A DNA stretch of 64,000 bases from an uncultured Sphingorhabdus sp. (GTDB taxonomy: Bacteria > Pseudomonadota > Alphaproteobacteria > Sphingomonadales > Sphingomonadaceae), in assembly GCA_947492905.1 (NCBI GenBank), contig CANLOL010000001.1:722578-786577 (forward strand), given 5' to 3'. The notes under the pieces were generated by a model. That model was given only the letters and a program-made list of their open reading frames with translations. It searched no databases and was not told the origin of the DNA. Positions within the stretch are counted from its first letter, which is position 1. Each line of letters starts with the position of its first letter. Shown here in pieces: positions 9,005-17,969 of this stretch. A program made the translations under genes and the position numbers.

Positions 9005-9169
9005 TTAATCAGTATCTGGGGCATCTTTGGATGGCTTTGGCGCTGCTTTATCTTTCTTGCGTTTACTCGCATAAAGAAGGGCTGCGGCTATCGCAGCAGA
9101 GCCAATGGCTGCTGCACCGACTTTGGTGCTGGTTTTCCATTTCTTGTCATTTTTATCGGTCATGGTCAT
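9005..9169 (-). CDS. Small single-pass membrane protein
   Basis: About 54 residues if started at MTMTDKNDKKWK, preferred over a longer frame because the extra 17 residues are basic and unstructured-looking. One hydrophobic segment (about residues 15-33, VGAAAIGSAAIAAALLYAS) is followed by the strongly charged tail KRKKDKAAPKPSKDAPDTD, suggesting a small inner-membrane protein with a cytoplasmic tail. No family is recognised. It lies between leuD and the 317-residue gene in the leuC-leuD unit. Confidence 0.6.
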   Translation of the reverse strand: MTMTDKNDKKWKTSTKVGAAAIGSAAIAAALLYASKRKKDKAAPKPSKDAPDTD

Positions 9170-9313
9170 TCTTCTTATGCGCTTTTGAGAGGCTTTAATG
9201 TAAAGCGGCCTTAGCGCCAAAATGCAACAAATTTATGACGACTGATATTCTATCATATCATTCAAAATCACTTATGTCATTTTATAGGTTGCTGATATTA
9301 TAGCTATGATTAT

Positions 9314-10267
9314 TCAAATATCGTTGTTTTTCTCTTGTTTGCTAAAGCTAAGGAATATTAATGCGCCGTAAAATAAAAACAGAAGTAATAGCCCAGCAAG
9401 AGTGCGCGGCCATTCGGGTTCAAAAGGCGCAGGCTTGGCTTTGCGGGTTTTAACATACTCTTCATCTGGAAAAAAGCTATTGGTATCGGTCGTTACAAAT
9501 TTGATGCATTGCTCTATATTTGAACTATCAGGGTTATTCTCTGGATTATCGTATTTAAACCAAAGAGGAAATAAATTATTAGAGAGATAATTATGGCAAT
9601 TTAATCCGTGATATTGGAACAAATCGGCAAGTGCCTCATTGCTCCGTGAGTAGGTTTGTTTTCGATAATATTTTGCTATATTCATAGCTGCGGTTGAGCG
9701 TTTATTCTTTGGTAGGCGAGATATAGTGATATAATGTTTAACCGCCTTAACCCAGGGTGCATTAAGTGATGGCACATCTTCTAGGCTCCTTGAAAGAGGG
9801 GGATTGATAACATTATATCCCGCATCAGTTTTTTTAAGAAATATGACTAGATTCATGCTCTTTGCAAAACTATATCTAGAACAAGCATAGCCAGCTTCAG
9901 GGTGTGGTGACGTAATATTATCAGGATCACTATGATAGGCTTCTACTCTATAATCGAGATTATAAGGACTTTCGCCTACTAACCAACCGTCTAATAAAAT
10001 GACTTCAGGTAATTTTTCGCCTTTGAGCAAAGCAAACGGTTTGACCAAAATATCGTCAGAAGGTGACATCCATCCTCCGCGCCCCTTTACTTTGCCAACG
10101 ATGATGACGTCCGCCATCTCAACCAATTCCATATTGGTAGGTGGTATATAATTACCTTCTGCAGGCGAACAAGCAATCGCAGGCAATGCTATGTTTGTGA
10201 TTAACAGCGCGGTCAGTGCTAAGCAGCTTTTTAACCCCATCAATAGACCGCGCCTAAATCCCATCAC
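9314..10267 (-). CDS. Secreted or membrane-tethered hypothetical protein
   Basis: A 317-residue protein with an N-terminal signal sequence (about residues 1-32, cleavage near LPAIACS, which can also be read as a weak lipobox with Cys33). It ends in a hydrophobic segment ([20 protein letters not shown]) and a short charged tail. The middle part begins [12 protein letters not shown] and contains [19 protein letters not shown], similar in style to small periplasmic beta-domains that follow 'VGKV' starts, but I cannot name a family. Its ATG overlaps the leuC stop by four bases (ATGA), so it is translated from the leuC message. Confidence 0.75.
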   Translation of the reverse strand: MMGFRRGLLMGLKSCLALTALLITNIALPAIACSPAEGNYIPPTNMELVEMADVIIVGKVKGRGGWMSPSDDILVKPFALLKGEKLPEVILLDGWLVGESPYNLDYRVEAYHSDPDNITSPHPEAGYACSRYSFAKSMNLVIFLKKTDAGYNVINPPLSRSLEDVPSLNAPWVKAVKHYITISRLPKNKRSTAAMNIAKYYRKQTYSRSNEALADLFQYHGLNCHNYLSNNLFPLWFKYDNPENNPDSSNIEQCIKFVTTDTNSFFPDEEYVKTRKAKPAPFEPEWPRTLAGLLLLFLFYGALIFLSFSKQEKNNDI

Positions 10268-11679
10268 ATATCCCTTATATCCGTTAATTTCCCTGTGATA
10301 GCGGCGGCGGCGGCCATCGCGGGGGATACAAGATGCGTGCGCGATCCGGGGCCTTGGCGCCCAACAAAATTACGATTGCTGGTCGAAGCACAGCGCTCAC
10401 CAGCGGGGACTTTGTCAGGGTTCATACCCAAACAGGCGCTGCATCCTGGTTCGCGCCATTCAAAGCCTGCTTGGGTGAATATTGTATCTAGCCCTTCCGC
10501 TTCGGCTTGTTCCTTGACCAGACCGCTGCCCGGCACAACGATGGCCCATTTCACGCTATCGGCCTTACTGCGGCCGCGCAAAATTGATGCAGCAGCGCGT
10601 AAATCCTCGATGCGGCTGTTGGTGCAACTGCCGATAAAGATATTTTCAATCTCTACATCTTGCATTTTTGTACCCGCGCTTAGCCCCATATAATCGAGCG
10701 ACTTTTGCGCCGCCGCTTGTTTTGATGGATCGGCAAAGCTCATCGGGTCTGGCACATGGCCCGTAATCGGCACAACATCTTCGGGGCTTGTCCCCCATGT
10801 GACCGATGGCGCGACATCGGCAGCGTTGATGATTACGCTCTTGTCGAATTTTGCGCCTTCATCACTGTGTAGTGTTTTCCAATATTGAACCGCCGCATCC
10901 CATTGCGCGCCTTTTGGAGCCATCGGGCGGTCTTTTAAATAAGCAAATGTCTTTTCATCGGGGGCGATTAATCCTGCGCGCGCGCCGCCCTCTATCGACA
11001 TGTTGGACACGGTTAAGCGGCCCTCAATGCTCATCTCTTCAAACACTTTGCCGCGATATTCGATGACATGGCCCGTGCCGCCCGCTGTGCCTATTTCACC
11101 AATGATGTGCAGGATTAAATCTTTGGGCGATACGCCTTTGTTCAATGCGCCATTAACGCGCACTTCCATCGATTTGCTTTGCGATAGCATCAATGTTTGC
11201 GTGGCCATGACATGTTCAACCTCGCTTGTGCCTATGCCAAATGCCAGTGCACCCAATGCGCCATGCGCTGCGGTATGGCTATCGCCGCAGACCAATGTTG
11301 TGCCGGGCAGAGTAAAGCCTTGCTCTGGCCCGATGACATGGACAATGCCTTGGTTGCGGTCGGTTGCGCCAATATATTGCACGCCAAATTCAGCGGTATT
11401 TTTTTCAAGCGCCGCCAATTGCGCAGCGCTTTGCGGATCAGCGATAGGAATGATAGTGCCACTAGGGTCCATGCGCGCTGTGGTGGGCAAATTATGGTCG
11501 GGCACGGCCAGCGTTAAATCTGGTCGGCGTACTATGCGCCCTGCGTTGCGCAACCCTTCAAAAGCTTGCGGACTCGTGACTTCATGCACCAAATGCCGAT
11601 CAATATAGAGGAGCGCCGTGTCGCCATTGCTCTCGATAACATGAGCATCCCATATTTTTTGATATAAAGTCTTTGGCAT
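10264..11679 (-). CDS. leuC: 3-isopropylmalate dehydratase large subunit
   Basis: The 471-residue [4Fe-4S] subunit of isopropylmalate isomerase in leucine biosynthesis, aconitase superfamily. [20 protein letters not shown] at the start, [20 protein letters not shown] (about 131-150) and the cluster cysteines in [12 protein letters not shown] and [13 protein letters not shown] are all present. [26 protein letters not shown] completes the signature. Length is normal for the bacterial LeuC type. Its stop overlaps the next gene, and leuD follows about 1.3 kb downstream on the same strand. Confidence 0.98.
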   Translation of the reverse strand: MPKTLYQKIWDAHVIESNGDTALLYIDRHLVHEVTSPQAFEGLRNAGRIVRRPDLTLAVPDHNLPTTARMDPSGTIIPIADPQSAAQLAALEKNTAEFGVQYIGATDRNQGIVHVIGPEQGFTLPGTTLVCGDSHTAAHGALGALAFGIGTSEVEHVMATQTLMLSQSKSMEVRVNGALNKGVSPKDLILHIIGEIGTAGGTGHVIEYRGKVFEEMSIEGRLTVSNMSIEGGARAGLIAPDEKTFAYLKDRPMAPKGAQWDAAVQYWKTLHSDEGAKFDKSVIINAADVAPSVTWGTSPEDVVPITGHVPDPMSFADPSKQAAAQKSLDYMGLSAGTKMQDVEIENIFIGSCTNSRIEDLRAAASILRGRSKADSVKWAIVVPGSGLVKEQAEAEGLDTIFTQAGFEWREPGCSACLGMNPDKVPAGERCASTSNRNFVGRQGPGSRTHLVSPAMAAAAAITGKLTDIRDM

Positions 11680-11785
11680 ATTTGATATTTCCTTATGAAA
11701 TAGGCTTTAATCTTATCATTATAATATGCAAGTTCCACTGCTACTTTTGTTGGTAATTTTTATAATTTGGCGCTATTAAACCATC

Positions 11786-12529
11786 ATGAGTATGGCGCAA
11801 CCAGTTGATTCCAAAATAAAATGGCAAAAAAGCATTGGTCTATCCTTGCTTGCGGCATTGTGGGCATCTTGGATTGCGCTGCATATTTACGCGGTATTTT
11901 TCTTTGAAATCAGCCTATCAAATATATTGTTCATCCCGATTATCATGGCTGTTTTATGCTGGCTTTCGGTCGGTTTGTTCATCGCCGCGCATGATGCCAT
12001 GCATGGTTCGCTCATTCCTGGCTACCCAAAGCTTAATGATGCGATTGGCGCTGTGATTTTGGCGCTCTATGCGGGCTTTGGCTGGCGCAAAATGCGCGAT
12101 GCCCATTGGGACCATCATAAATATAGCGGCAGCGATAAAGACCCCGATTTTAATGCTGCAAATCCGAGCGGTTTTTGGCCTTGGTATGCAAAATTTTTCA
12201 GCACCTATTTTGGCCTATGGTCAGTGCTTTATGTGCTGGCGGTAGTGGCCATCTATATGCTGTTATTTGATGCACCTTATGTCAATATTGTGCTATTTTA
12301 TGGCATCCCCGCGATAGCATCATCGGTGCAGCTCTTTGGATTTGGGACCTATTTGCCGCATCATCATGGGACGGATAAATTTACCGATCATCATAATGCG
12401 CGGAGCAATGATTATGGCTATTTGGCATCTTTGCTGAGCTGTTTTCATTTTGGCTATCATCATGAACATCATGTGCGCCCGCATGTTCCGTGGTGGGCTT
12501 TGCCGCGATACAGAGCGCCATCAAAATGA
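11786..12529 (+). CDS. crtW: Beta-carotene ketolase CrtW
   Basis: A 247-residue membrane di-iron oxygenase that adds 4-keto groups to beta-carotene or zeaxanthin, giving canthaxanthin or astaxanthin. The histidine boxes are visible: AAHDAMHGS at about 68-74, DAHWDHHKYSGSDKDPDF at about 107-125, PHHHGTDKFTDHHN and FHFGYHHEHHVRPHVPWW near the C-terminus. Four hydrophobic segments fit the family topology. Its TGA overlaps the ATG of crtZ (ATGA), so the two enzymes are coupled and together imply ketocarotenoid synthesis. The upstream carotenoid genes (crtE, crtB, crtI, crtY) are not in the window. Confidence 0.94.
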   Translation: MSMAQPVDSKIKWQKSIGLSLLAALWASWIALHIYAVFFFEISLSNILFIPIIMAVLCWLSVGLFIAAHDAMHGSLIPGYPKLNDAIGAVILALYAGFGWRKMRDAHWDHHKYSGSDKDPDFNAANPSGFWPWYAKFFSTYFGLWSVLYVLAVVAIYMLLFDAPYVNIVLFYGIPAIASSVQLFGFGTYLPHHHGTDKFTDHHNARSNDYGYLASLLSCFHFGYHHEHHVRPHVPWWALPRYRAPSK

Positions 12530-13023
12530 GCATTTGGGTCATCATAGCCATTGTGCTTAGCAGTGCGATTGCGATGGAATGTATCGCATGGGCCGTGCAT
12601 AAATATATCATGCACGGATTTGGTTGGGCATGGCACCGCACCCATCATGAACCGCATGATAATCTGTTAGAAAAAAATGATCTCTATGGATTATTTGGCG
12701 CGGCATTGGGCATTTTTTTGTTCATCATTGGCAGCAACGGGCCCGAATCGATCTGGTGGGCGGGACTGGGCGTGACCATTTACGGGGCAATCTATACCAT
12801 CGTGCATGATGGTTTGGTGCATGGCCGATTGTTTCGCTATGTCCCTAAACGCGGATATTTGAAACGCCTTGTCCAAGCGCATAAATTACACCATGCGACC
12901 ATTGGCAAGGAAGGCGGGGTAAGTTTTGGCTTTGTCTGGGCGCGCGATCCTGCGAAACTCAAAGCCGAATTAAAAGCACAGCGTGAGGCAGGTATCGCCA
13001 TTGTTCGGGATAGCGTTGGTTAG
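12526..13023 (+). CDS. crtZ: Beta-carotene hydroxylase CrtZ
   Basis: A 165-residue di-iron membrane hydroxylase of the fatty acid hydroxylase superfamily that puts 3-hydroxyl groups on beta-ionone rings. The start is at 12526, in an ATGA overlap with crtW; the longer in-frame start upstream would run deep into crtW. Histidine motifs: HKYIMHGFGWAWHRTHHEPH near residues 22-41, HDGLVHGR in the middle, and HKLHHATIGKEGGVSFGF towards the end. Acting with CrtW, it would make astaxanthin-type pigments. Confidence 0.95.
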   Translation: MSIWVIIAIVLSSAIAMECIAWAVHKYIMHGFGWAWHRTHHEPHDNLLEKNDLYGLFGAALGIFLFIIGSNGPESIWWAGLGVTIYGAIYTIVHDGLVHGRLFRYVPKRGYLKRLVQAHKLHHATIGKEGGVSFGFVWARDPAKLKAELKAQREAGIAIVRDSVG

Positions 13024-13042
13024 CTATTTATAGAAATAACCC

Positions 13043-13576
13043 TCAAGGTTCATAAGATATATAATCTTGGCGGTTGACCAATTTGCCCCAGACGCGGTCA
13101 TAGGGATGCACCATCTGCGTAACGCCAGCATCGCTTTTCAGGGCGCGTTTTTCATTATGCCATGCGAAAATACCGCCGCTTAAATTATATATATCGCCCG
13201 CGCCCATTGCTTGCAATTCATCCTTTGCGCGGTCCGCTAATTGCGAAGAGCGCACCCCGACAGAGCAATAGAAAATCACATCTTTGCCCGATGCTATTGA
13301 TCCAATTTGCGCGGCGACTTCGCTGGCCGATGCCTTGGGGTCAATGCGCAGCGCACCATCAATATGGCTGACCGCATATTCGCCTTCTTCGCGTACATCA
13401 ATCAGCACTACATCCTTTTTATCCGCGCTCCATTGGGATAATGTGCCCGTGCTGAGATGCCCAATATTTGGGTAAGAAGATTGTAATTCCGCCTCTAAAG
13501 TATCAAGCTTTTTGCTATCGGAAGAGCAACTGCTGGTAAAGAGCAATGCGATAAAAATAGATAATATACGAACCAT
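13043..13576 (-). CDS. Rhodanese-like domain lipoprotein
   Basis: About 177 residues from the start at MVRILSIF. A short signal peptide ends in a lipobox-like LLFTSSC, so it is probably a lipoprotein facing the periplasm. The rhodanese domain shows VVLIDVREEGEYAVSHIDGALRI and the active-site loop FYCSVGVRSSQLAD (C-x5-R), then GDIYNLSGGIFAWHNE. It likely transfers sulfane sulfur or acts as a periplasmic thiol-handling protein. It is a single gene, convergent with crtZ and just downstream of an EamA transporter on the same strand. Confidence 0.88.
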   Translation of the reverse strand: MVRILSIFIALLFTSSCSSDSKKLDTLEAELQSSYPNIGHLSTGTLSQWSADKKDVVLIDVREEGEYAVSHIDGALRIDPKASASEVAAQIGSIASGKDVIFYCSVGVRSSQLADRAKDELQAMGAGDIYNLSGGIFAWHNEKRALKSDAGVTQMVHPYDRVWGKLVNRQDYISYEP

Positions 13577-13624
13577 AGGCCAAGCATAATATAGGCTATG
13601 CTTGGGGCGCAACTGTTTATTACT

Positions 13625-14527
13625 TTATGTTTTGCGCTTGTTCGGGCGATTGTTCCAAATCGTCAAACCAATGCCAGTGAAAATTAATCCGCTGCCTAGC
13701 AGAAAAGTCTTGGTAATCGCTTCATCCAAAAATAATATACCGCCGATAGTTGCGATGGCAGGAACGGATAGCTGCGCGGTTGCGGCGAGGCTGACCGATA
13801 TTTTGGGCAGCACTGCATACCATAGGACATAGCCCAATCCCGATGTTATCACGCCCGATATTATGGCCAATAATGCGCCATAGCATGTGATGCTGTCTGG
13901 CATGATAAAGGGGATTAATAGTATGCATAGCGGCGCGGCCCCGATAAAATTACGCGCCGTGGAGAGCGATGCATCGGTGGCGCTGCGCCCCATCCAGCTA
14001 TAGATGCCCCATGCTATCCCTGCGATTATCATCATCACATAGCCCAGCGATGCGCCTATATTGCCGTCAAATATATTGCCGTCAAATATATTGCCGTCAA
14101 AATTTAGAACGGGTGCTAAGAATATGAGCAGCCCTGCAAAGGCGAATAATAGCCCCAATATTTGCAACCATGATGGGATGATACCCTTTGATATACCAAT
14201 CGCTTGTAGGGTGATTTGGACGCTTGCGAATAATAATAATGCGCCTAATCCTGCGCCCAATGAAATATAGGCAAAGGAAAAAGCAGCGGCATAAAGGAAT
14301 AAAGCTGCCGCTGAAATAAGGTCGCCTCGAACAGGCAATGTGTTTTTCAAACCATGTTTTGCCGCCATGAGCAGAGTGAGAAATAGGGCGCCCGATATGA
14401 TGCGTATGGCGGTAAAGCTCGCCCAGTCTATTGAGCCTATGCCAGCTAGGGCAGCGCGGTTCAGCAGGCTATTGCCCGCAAAGGCGATTAGCGCGAGTAT
14501 CAATAGAGCTAATATACGGATCGTCAT
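13625..14527 (-). CDS. DMT superfamily EamA-type transporter
   Basis: A 300-residue inner-membrane protein with about ten hydrophobic segments arranged as two EamA repeats, typical of drug/metabolite exporters. FAGNSLLNRAALAG at residues 16-29 and the second-half repeat start MIIAGIAWGIYSWMGR are the family landmarks. A loop between the halves (about residues 143-157) contains a five-residue repeat, NIFDG, encoded by a 15-bp tandem repeat, which is unusual. Its ATG overlaps the stop of the upstream GST gene, so the two are coupled. Substrate unknown. Confidence 0.92.
   Translation of the reverse strand: MTIRILALLILALIAFAGNSLLNRAALAGIGSIDWASFTAIRIISGALFLTLLMAAKHGLKNTLPVRGDLISAAALFLYAAAFSFAYISLGAGLGALLLFASVQITLQAIGISKGIIPSWLQILGLLFAFAGLLIFLAPVLNFDGNIFDGNIFDGNIGASLGYVMMIIAGIAWGIYSWMGRSATDASLSTARNFIGAAPLCILLIPFIMPDSITCYGALLAIISGVITSGLGYVLWYAVLPKISVSLAATAQLSVPAIATIGGILFLDEAITKTFLLGSGLIFTGIGLTIWNNRPNKRKT
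14058..14101 (+). repeat. 15-bp in-frame tandem repeat, about 2.7 copies
   Basis: The unit ttgccgtcaaatata occurs exactly at 14061-14075 and 14076-14090, with ten more matching bases from 14091. The period is 15 bp, so each copy adds five residues (NIFDG) to the transporter without a frameshift. This is typical of a slippage-prone site. Confidence 0.9.
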
Positions 14528-15273
14528 ATAGCTGCTGCGCGATAATCTTCGGTGATGAGTGCAATCTCCATAATCTCATCCTCATGCGATTGTTCGCGCC
14601 ATGTTTCGGCTAAGGCTTGCTGCTCCCATGCGATCATGGCGGGATGTTCTAACATAGATTGCATCCATGCTTTTGCTGGCCCTTCGGCACGCAGGCCAAA
14701 GGTGCGAAACCGATACACCACCGGCGCGTAAAAAGCATCGGCGGCGCTGAAACTTTCGCCCGCTAGCCATGGCCCACCAAATCGCATCAGCCCATCGCAC
14801 CATAATTCATTAATGCGGCGTATATTGGCATTAAGCGTAGCAACTTTGCGCTGATCGAGCGCAGGTTGATATTCATCATTCACGCTGCAATTGCTATCGA
14901 TATTTTCATATATTTTGGCACGGACACCTATATTCATGGGGCAAATTTCGCGCAAAGCATTGAACCCGCCGTGCATTTCCGCGCATGCACTGCGCGCCCA
15001 TGCGCGTGCTTCTTTGTCGCTAGGCCAGATGCCATCATGATGCTCTGCCAAATATTCGATAATAGAAAGCGAATCCCAGATGATATTTTCGCCATGATGC
15101 AATGCCGGCACCATAGCATTGGGGCTGATGGCTTTGAAATTGGCATAATTTTCAGCAGGGGTAGAAAAACAGATAATCTGTTCCGCAAAATCAATGCCCA
15201 GAGCCTTCATCAACACCCAAGGCCGTAGCGACCAACTGGAATAATTGCGGTTCGCTGTGATTAATTTATAGTC
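14524..15273 (-). CDS. Glutathione S-transferase family protein
   Basis: About 249 residues from the start at MDYKLITANRNYSSWSLRPW. The N-terminal thioredoxin-like domain has the NYSSWSLRPW motif with the likely catalytic serine, then ISPNAMVPALHHGENIIWDSLSIIEYLAE, which binds glutathione. The C-terminal helical domain follows (GESFSAADAFYAPVVYRF). This resembles the subgroup of GSTs starting KLVIGNKNYSSWSLRPW. The substrate is unknown. It is translationally coupled to the EamA transporter (ATGA overlap). Confidence 0.92.
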   Translation of the reverse strand, partial: DYKLITANRNYSSWSLRPWVLMKALGIDFAEQIICFSTPAENYANFKAISPNAMVPALHHGENIIWDSLSIIEYLAEHHDGIWPSDKEARAWARSACAEMHGGFNALREICPMNIGVRAKIYENIDSNCSVNDEYQPALDQRKVATLNANIRRINELWCDGLMRFGGPWLAGESFSAADAFYAPVVYRFRTFGLRAEGPAKAWMQSMLEHPAMIAWEQQALAETWREQSHEDEIMEIALITEDYRAAAI

Positions 15274-15383
15274 CATATCCCCTCGCAATTTTGAAACCAA
15301 TATAGTCGAAATCATGTTTTTGGCTTGCGTCTCTTGCCCGTTGCTAGCATCTTCGTGCGTGTGAAGCTAGAGGAGAGCTATTT

Positions 15384-16295
15384 ATGGAAATGATTGCAAG
15401 CGGGTTACGTTTTCCAGAGGGGCCAGTGGCTATGCCCGATGGCAGCATCATATTAACCGAGATAGAAAGCGGACATATTACCCGCATTGCGCCTGATGGT
15501 GGCAAAAGCACAGTGGCCGAAGCGGGCGGCGGGCCAAATGGCTTGGCAGTTGGTCCTGATGGTAAATTATATTGCTGTAATAATGGCGGGTTCGAATGGC
15601 AGGATGAAAATGGCTTTCTTGTACCGCACGGCATTGCCAAAGATTATAGCGGCGGTAGTATCCAGCGTATTGATATTGAAACGGGCGCAGTGGAGACGCT
15701 TTATAAAAGCGGTGATTTTGGCTGTATATTGCGCGGACCGAATGACATAGTGTTTGATGAACATGGCGGGTTTTGGTTCACCGATCATGGCAAGATAGAT
15801 TATGAAAAACGCGTGCATGATGTTGTGGGTATATTCTATGCCAAAGCCGATGGCAGCCATTTGGAAGAAGTGATTTTCCCATCGAATAATCCCAATGGAA
15901 TCGGATTATCCCCTGATGGCAAAACGCTTTATGCGGCCGAAACCTATACATGCCGTTTGATGAAATTTAACATTACAGAGCCGGGCAAGGTTGCCCCCGA
16001 TATGGGGCCGGGTGGTCCGGGCATTCCGCTCTATCGTCCAGCGGGCTATAAATTCTTTGACAGCCTCGGCATGGAAGAATGCGGCAATATTTGCGTTGCG
16101 ACAATTGGCGAATGCGGCATCAGCGTGATTTCACCCGAAGGAGAATTGGTTGAATTTGTACCAACGCCCGATATTTTCACCACCAATATTTGCTTTGGCG
16201 GTGATGATAATATGGATGCTTATATCTGTCTTTCGGGCAGTGGGCAATTGATGAAGATGCGCTGGAAACGGCCTGGGTTAAAGCTGAATTTCTAA
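15384..16295 (+). CDS. SMP-30/gluconolactonase family protein
   Basis: A 303-residue six-bladed beta-propeller of the SMP-30/gluconolaconase/LRE family, metal-dependent lactonases that open sugar lactones or related esters. FPEGPVAMPDGSIILTEIE near the start contains the metal-binding glutamate (FPEGP), and GPNDIVFDEHGGFWFTDHG and NNPNGIGLSPDGKTLYAAET contain further metal and substrate residues (N-D, N-G-D). A good AGGAGAG lies shortly before the ATG. No signal peptide, so it is cytoplasmic. The true substrate is not predictable. Confidence 0.93.
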   Translation: MEMIASGLRFPEGPVAMPDGSIILTEIESGHITRIAPDGGKSTVAEAGGGPNGLAVGPDGKLYCCNNGGFEWQDENGFLVPHGIAKDYSGGSIQRIDIETGAVETLYKSGDFGCILRGPNDIVFDEHGGFWFTDHGKIDYEKRVHDVVGIFYAKADGSHLEEVIFPSNNPNGIGLSPDGKTLYAAETYTCRLMKFNITEPGKVAPDMGPGGPGIPLYRPAGYKFFDSLGMEECGNICVATIGECGISVISPEGELVEFVPTPDIFTTNICFGGDDNMDAYICLSGSGQLMKMRWKRPGLKLNF

Positions 16296-16389
16296 TGTGC
16301 GGAGCAAAGAAAATGGTTTAGCAATTTGCTAAGCTCTTTGGGAGAAATGAATATTGCACGGCATAAGATTTGAATTGAGAGAGTGGTAC

Positions 16390-17268
16390 ATGAATATTTT
16401 TAATAAAATAATGATTATTGCGATTTGTTTTATAGGGAGCACTTCCTCGCAAGCGCAAGATTGGACCGATTTAGTAGATAAAAATTTAAGTCAATGGGAT
16501 ATCTATCTAAGCTATAAAATACCCGATGATTATGATGGCAAACCGCCCACAGATTCAAATGGCAAGACCATTGAACCGCTTGGCTATAAAGGCCTAGAAG
16601 ATCAAAATATTTTTTCAGTTCTAAAAGAAGATGATGATATTCATATTCGGGTAACGGGCGAATATTATGGCATGTTGATGACCAAGGAGAAATATCGCAA
16701 TTATCATTTACGATTAAAGGTTAAGTGGGGCGACAAAAAATGGATACCGCGCCTTCATAAGCTAAAAGATACAGGCATATTATATCACAGCATTGGTAAT
16801 GCGGGTGCCGAATATTACCGTAGCTGGAAATTGTCTCAAGAATTTCAAATCATGGAAGGCCATATGGGTGATTATTGGAGCCAAGCTAGCTCGCAAATTT
16901 CGGTTAAGGGGTATCAAAGAGAATATGTGAAAAGCCCCGTTGCGGATGAGCGTGGCCGTTGGCTCGACATTGGCAATAAAAGCGAAGAGGGCATTTACGC
17001 CATGCGCTCTGCTAATTTTGAGAGCCCCGCAGGCGAATGGACCGAATTGGAATTAATCACCTATGAAGGGCAGAGCCTGCATATCGTGAATGGCAAAGTG
17101 GTTATGATTTTAAAAGATTCGCGCTACATTGATGAAAATGGTGATGAAAAACCGCTGCGCGAGGGGCAAATTCAATTGCAAAGCGAGGCTACAGAGGCTT
17201 TTTTTAAGGATATTGCGATTAGAGAAATTAAATCGATGCCTGCTCAATATAAGGCTTTGTTCGAATGA
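16390..17268 (+). CDS. DUF1080 (3-keto-disaccharide hydrolase-like) secreted protein
   Basis: About 292 residues, starting at MNIFNKIMIIAICFIGSTSSQAQ, a signal peptide with cleavage near SQA-QD. DWTDLVDKNLSQWDIYLSY resembles the opening of DUF1080/3-keto-disaccharide hydrolase domains, jelly-roll folds that bind or cleave sugars. Later family-like blocks are YRNYHLRLKVKWG, DTGILYHSIG, QEFQIMEGHMGDYW and GEWTELELITYEGQSLHIVNGKVVM. The product would act in the periplasm or outer membrane. The stop overlaps the ATG of the HAD gene (ATGA). Confidence 0.88.
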   Translation: MNIFNKIMIIAICFIGSTSSQAQDWTDLVDKNLSQWDIYLSYKIPDDYDGKPPTDSNGKTIEPLGYKGLEDQNIFSVLKEDDDIHIRVTGEYYGMLMTKEKYRNYHLRLKVKWGDKKWIPRLHKLKDTGILYHSIGNAGAEYYRSWKLSQEFQIMEGHMGDYWSQASSQISVKGYQREYVKSPVADERGRWLDIGNKSEEGIYAMRSANFESPAGEWTELELITYEGQSLHIVNGKVVMILKDSRYIDENGDEKPLREGQIQLQSEATEAFFKDIAIREIKSMPAQYKALFE

Positions 17269-17930
17269 CCATAAAGGCCATCATTTTTGATTTTGGTGGG
17301 GTGATAACATCATCACCATTCGAAGCGTTCAACCATATGGAGCAGCAGCGCGGTATCCCCAAAGATAGCGTGCGGCGTATTAATAGCACCAACCCCGATG
17401 GTAATGCTTGGGCGCTGTTTGAACGGGCTGAAATTGATGCGGCGCAATTTGATATGCTATTCGCGAATGAAGCAGCCATGCTGGATATTAATCTGCGCGG
17501 CGCGGATGTTTTGGCGTGCCTTGCTGGGGATATACGCCCCGCTATGGTGCGGACGCTTGATCTGCTCAAAGATAAAGGTTTTGCATTGGGCTGTATCACC
17601 AATAATGTGCCTTCTGGTTCTGGTGGGTTAAAGGGTGCTGGCATGGCGATTAGCGATGAAAAGGCCGCCGCCGTGTCCGATGTTATGGCGCGTTTTGACC
17701 ATATTATCGAAAGCAGCAAAGCGGGGATAAGAAAGCCCGATCCGCGCATCTATCAAATGAGCTACGAAGCCTTGGCGGTGCGGCCAGAGCAATGTATTTA
17801 TCTCGATGATCTAGGTATCAATTGCAAACCTGCGGCGGCGCTAGGTATGACCGCCATCAAAGTTACCAGTGGCGAACAAGCGCTTAATGATCTTGCCGAA
17901 TATCTCAATATGCCTGAACTTATTGCTTAA
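17265..17930 (+). CDS. HAD-IA family hydrolase
   Basis: A 221-residue haloacid dehalogenase-type phosphatase. Motif I is IIFDFGGVIT (residues 5-14); note that the second aspartate of the classical DxD is replaced by glycine (FDFGG), as is usual in the epoxide-hydrolase-N-terminal/ACAD10-like subgroup. Motif II is CITNNVPSG, motif III the lysine in ESSKAGIRKPDPRIY, motif IV YLDDLGINCKPA. It is coupled by ATGA overlap to the DUF1080 gene. The substrate is unknown. Confidence 0.9.
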   Translation: MTIKAIIFDFGGVITSSPFEAFNHMEQQRGIPKDSVRRINSTNPDGNAWALFERAEIDAAQFDMLFANEAAMLDINLRGADVLACLAGDIRPAMVRTLDLLKDKGFALGCITNNVPSGSGGLKGAGMAISDEKAAAVSDVMARFDHIIESSKAGIRKPDPRIYQMSYEALAVRPEQCIYLDDLGINCKPAAALGMTAIKVTSGEQALNDLAEYLNMPELIA

Positions 17931-17969
17931 CCATCACCTTATTATATCCAATATTAGAAAGCCAAAATT

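Noticed and set aside
11000-11608. 202-codon open frame antisense to leuC
   Set aside because: Lies wholly within a well-conserved gene; shadow of its codon structure.
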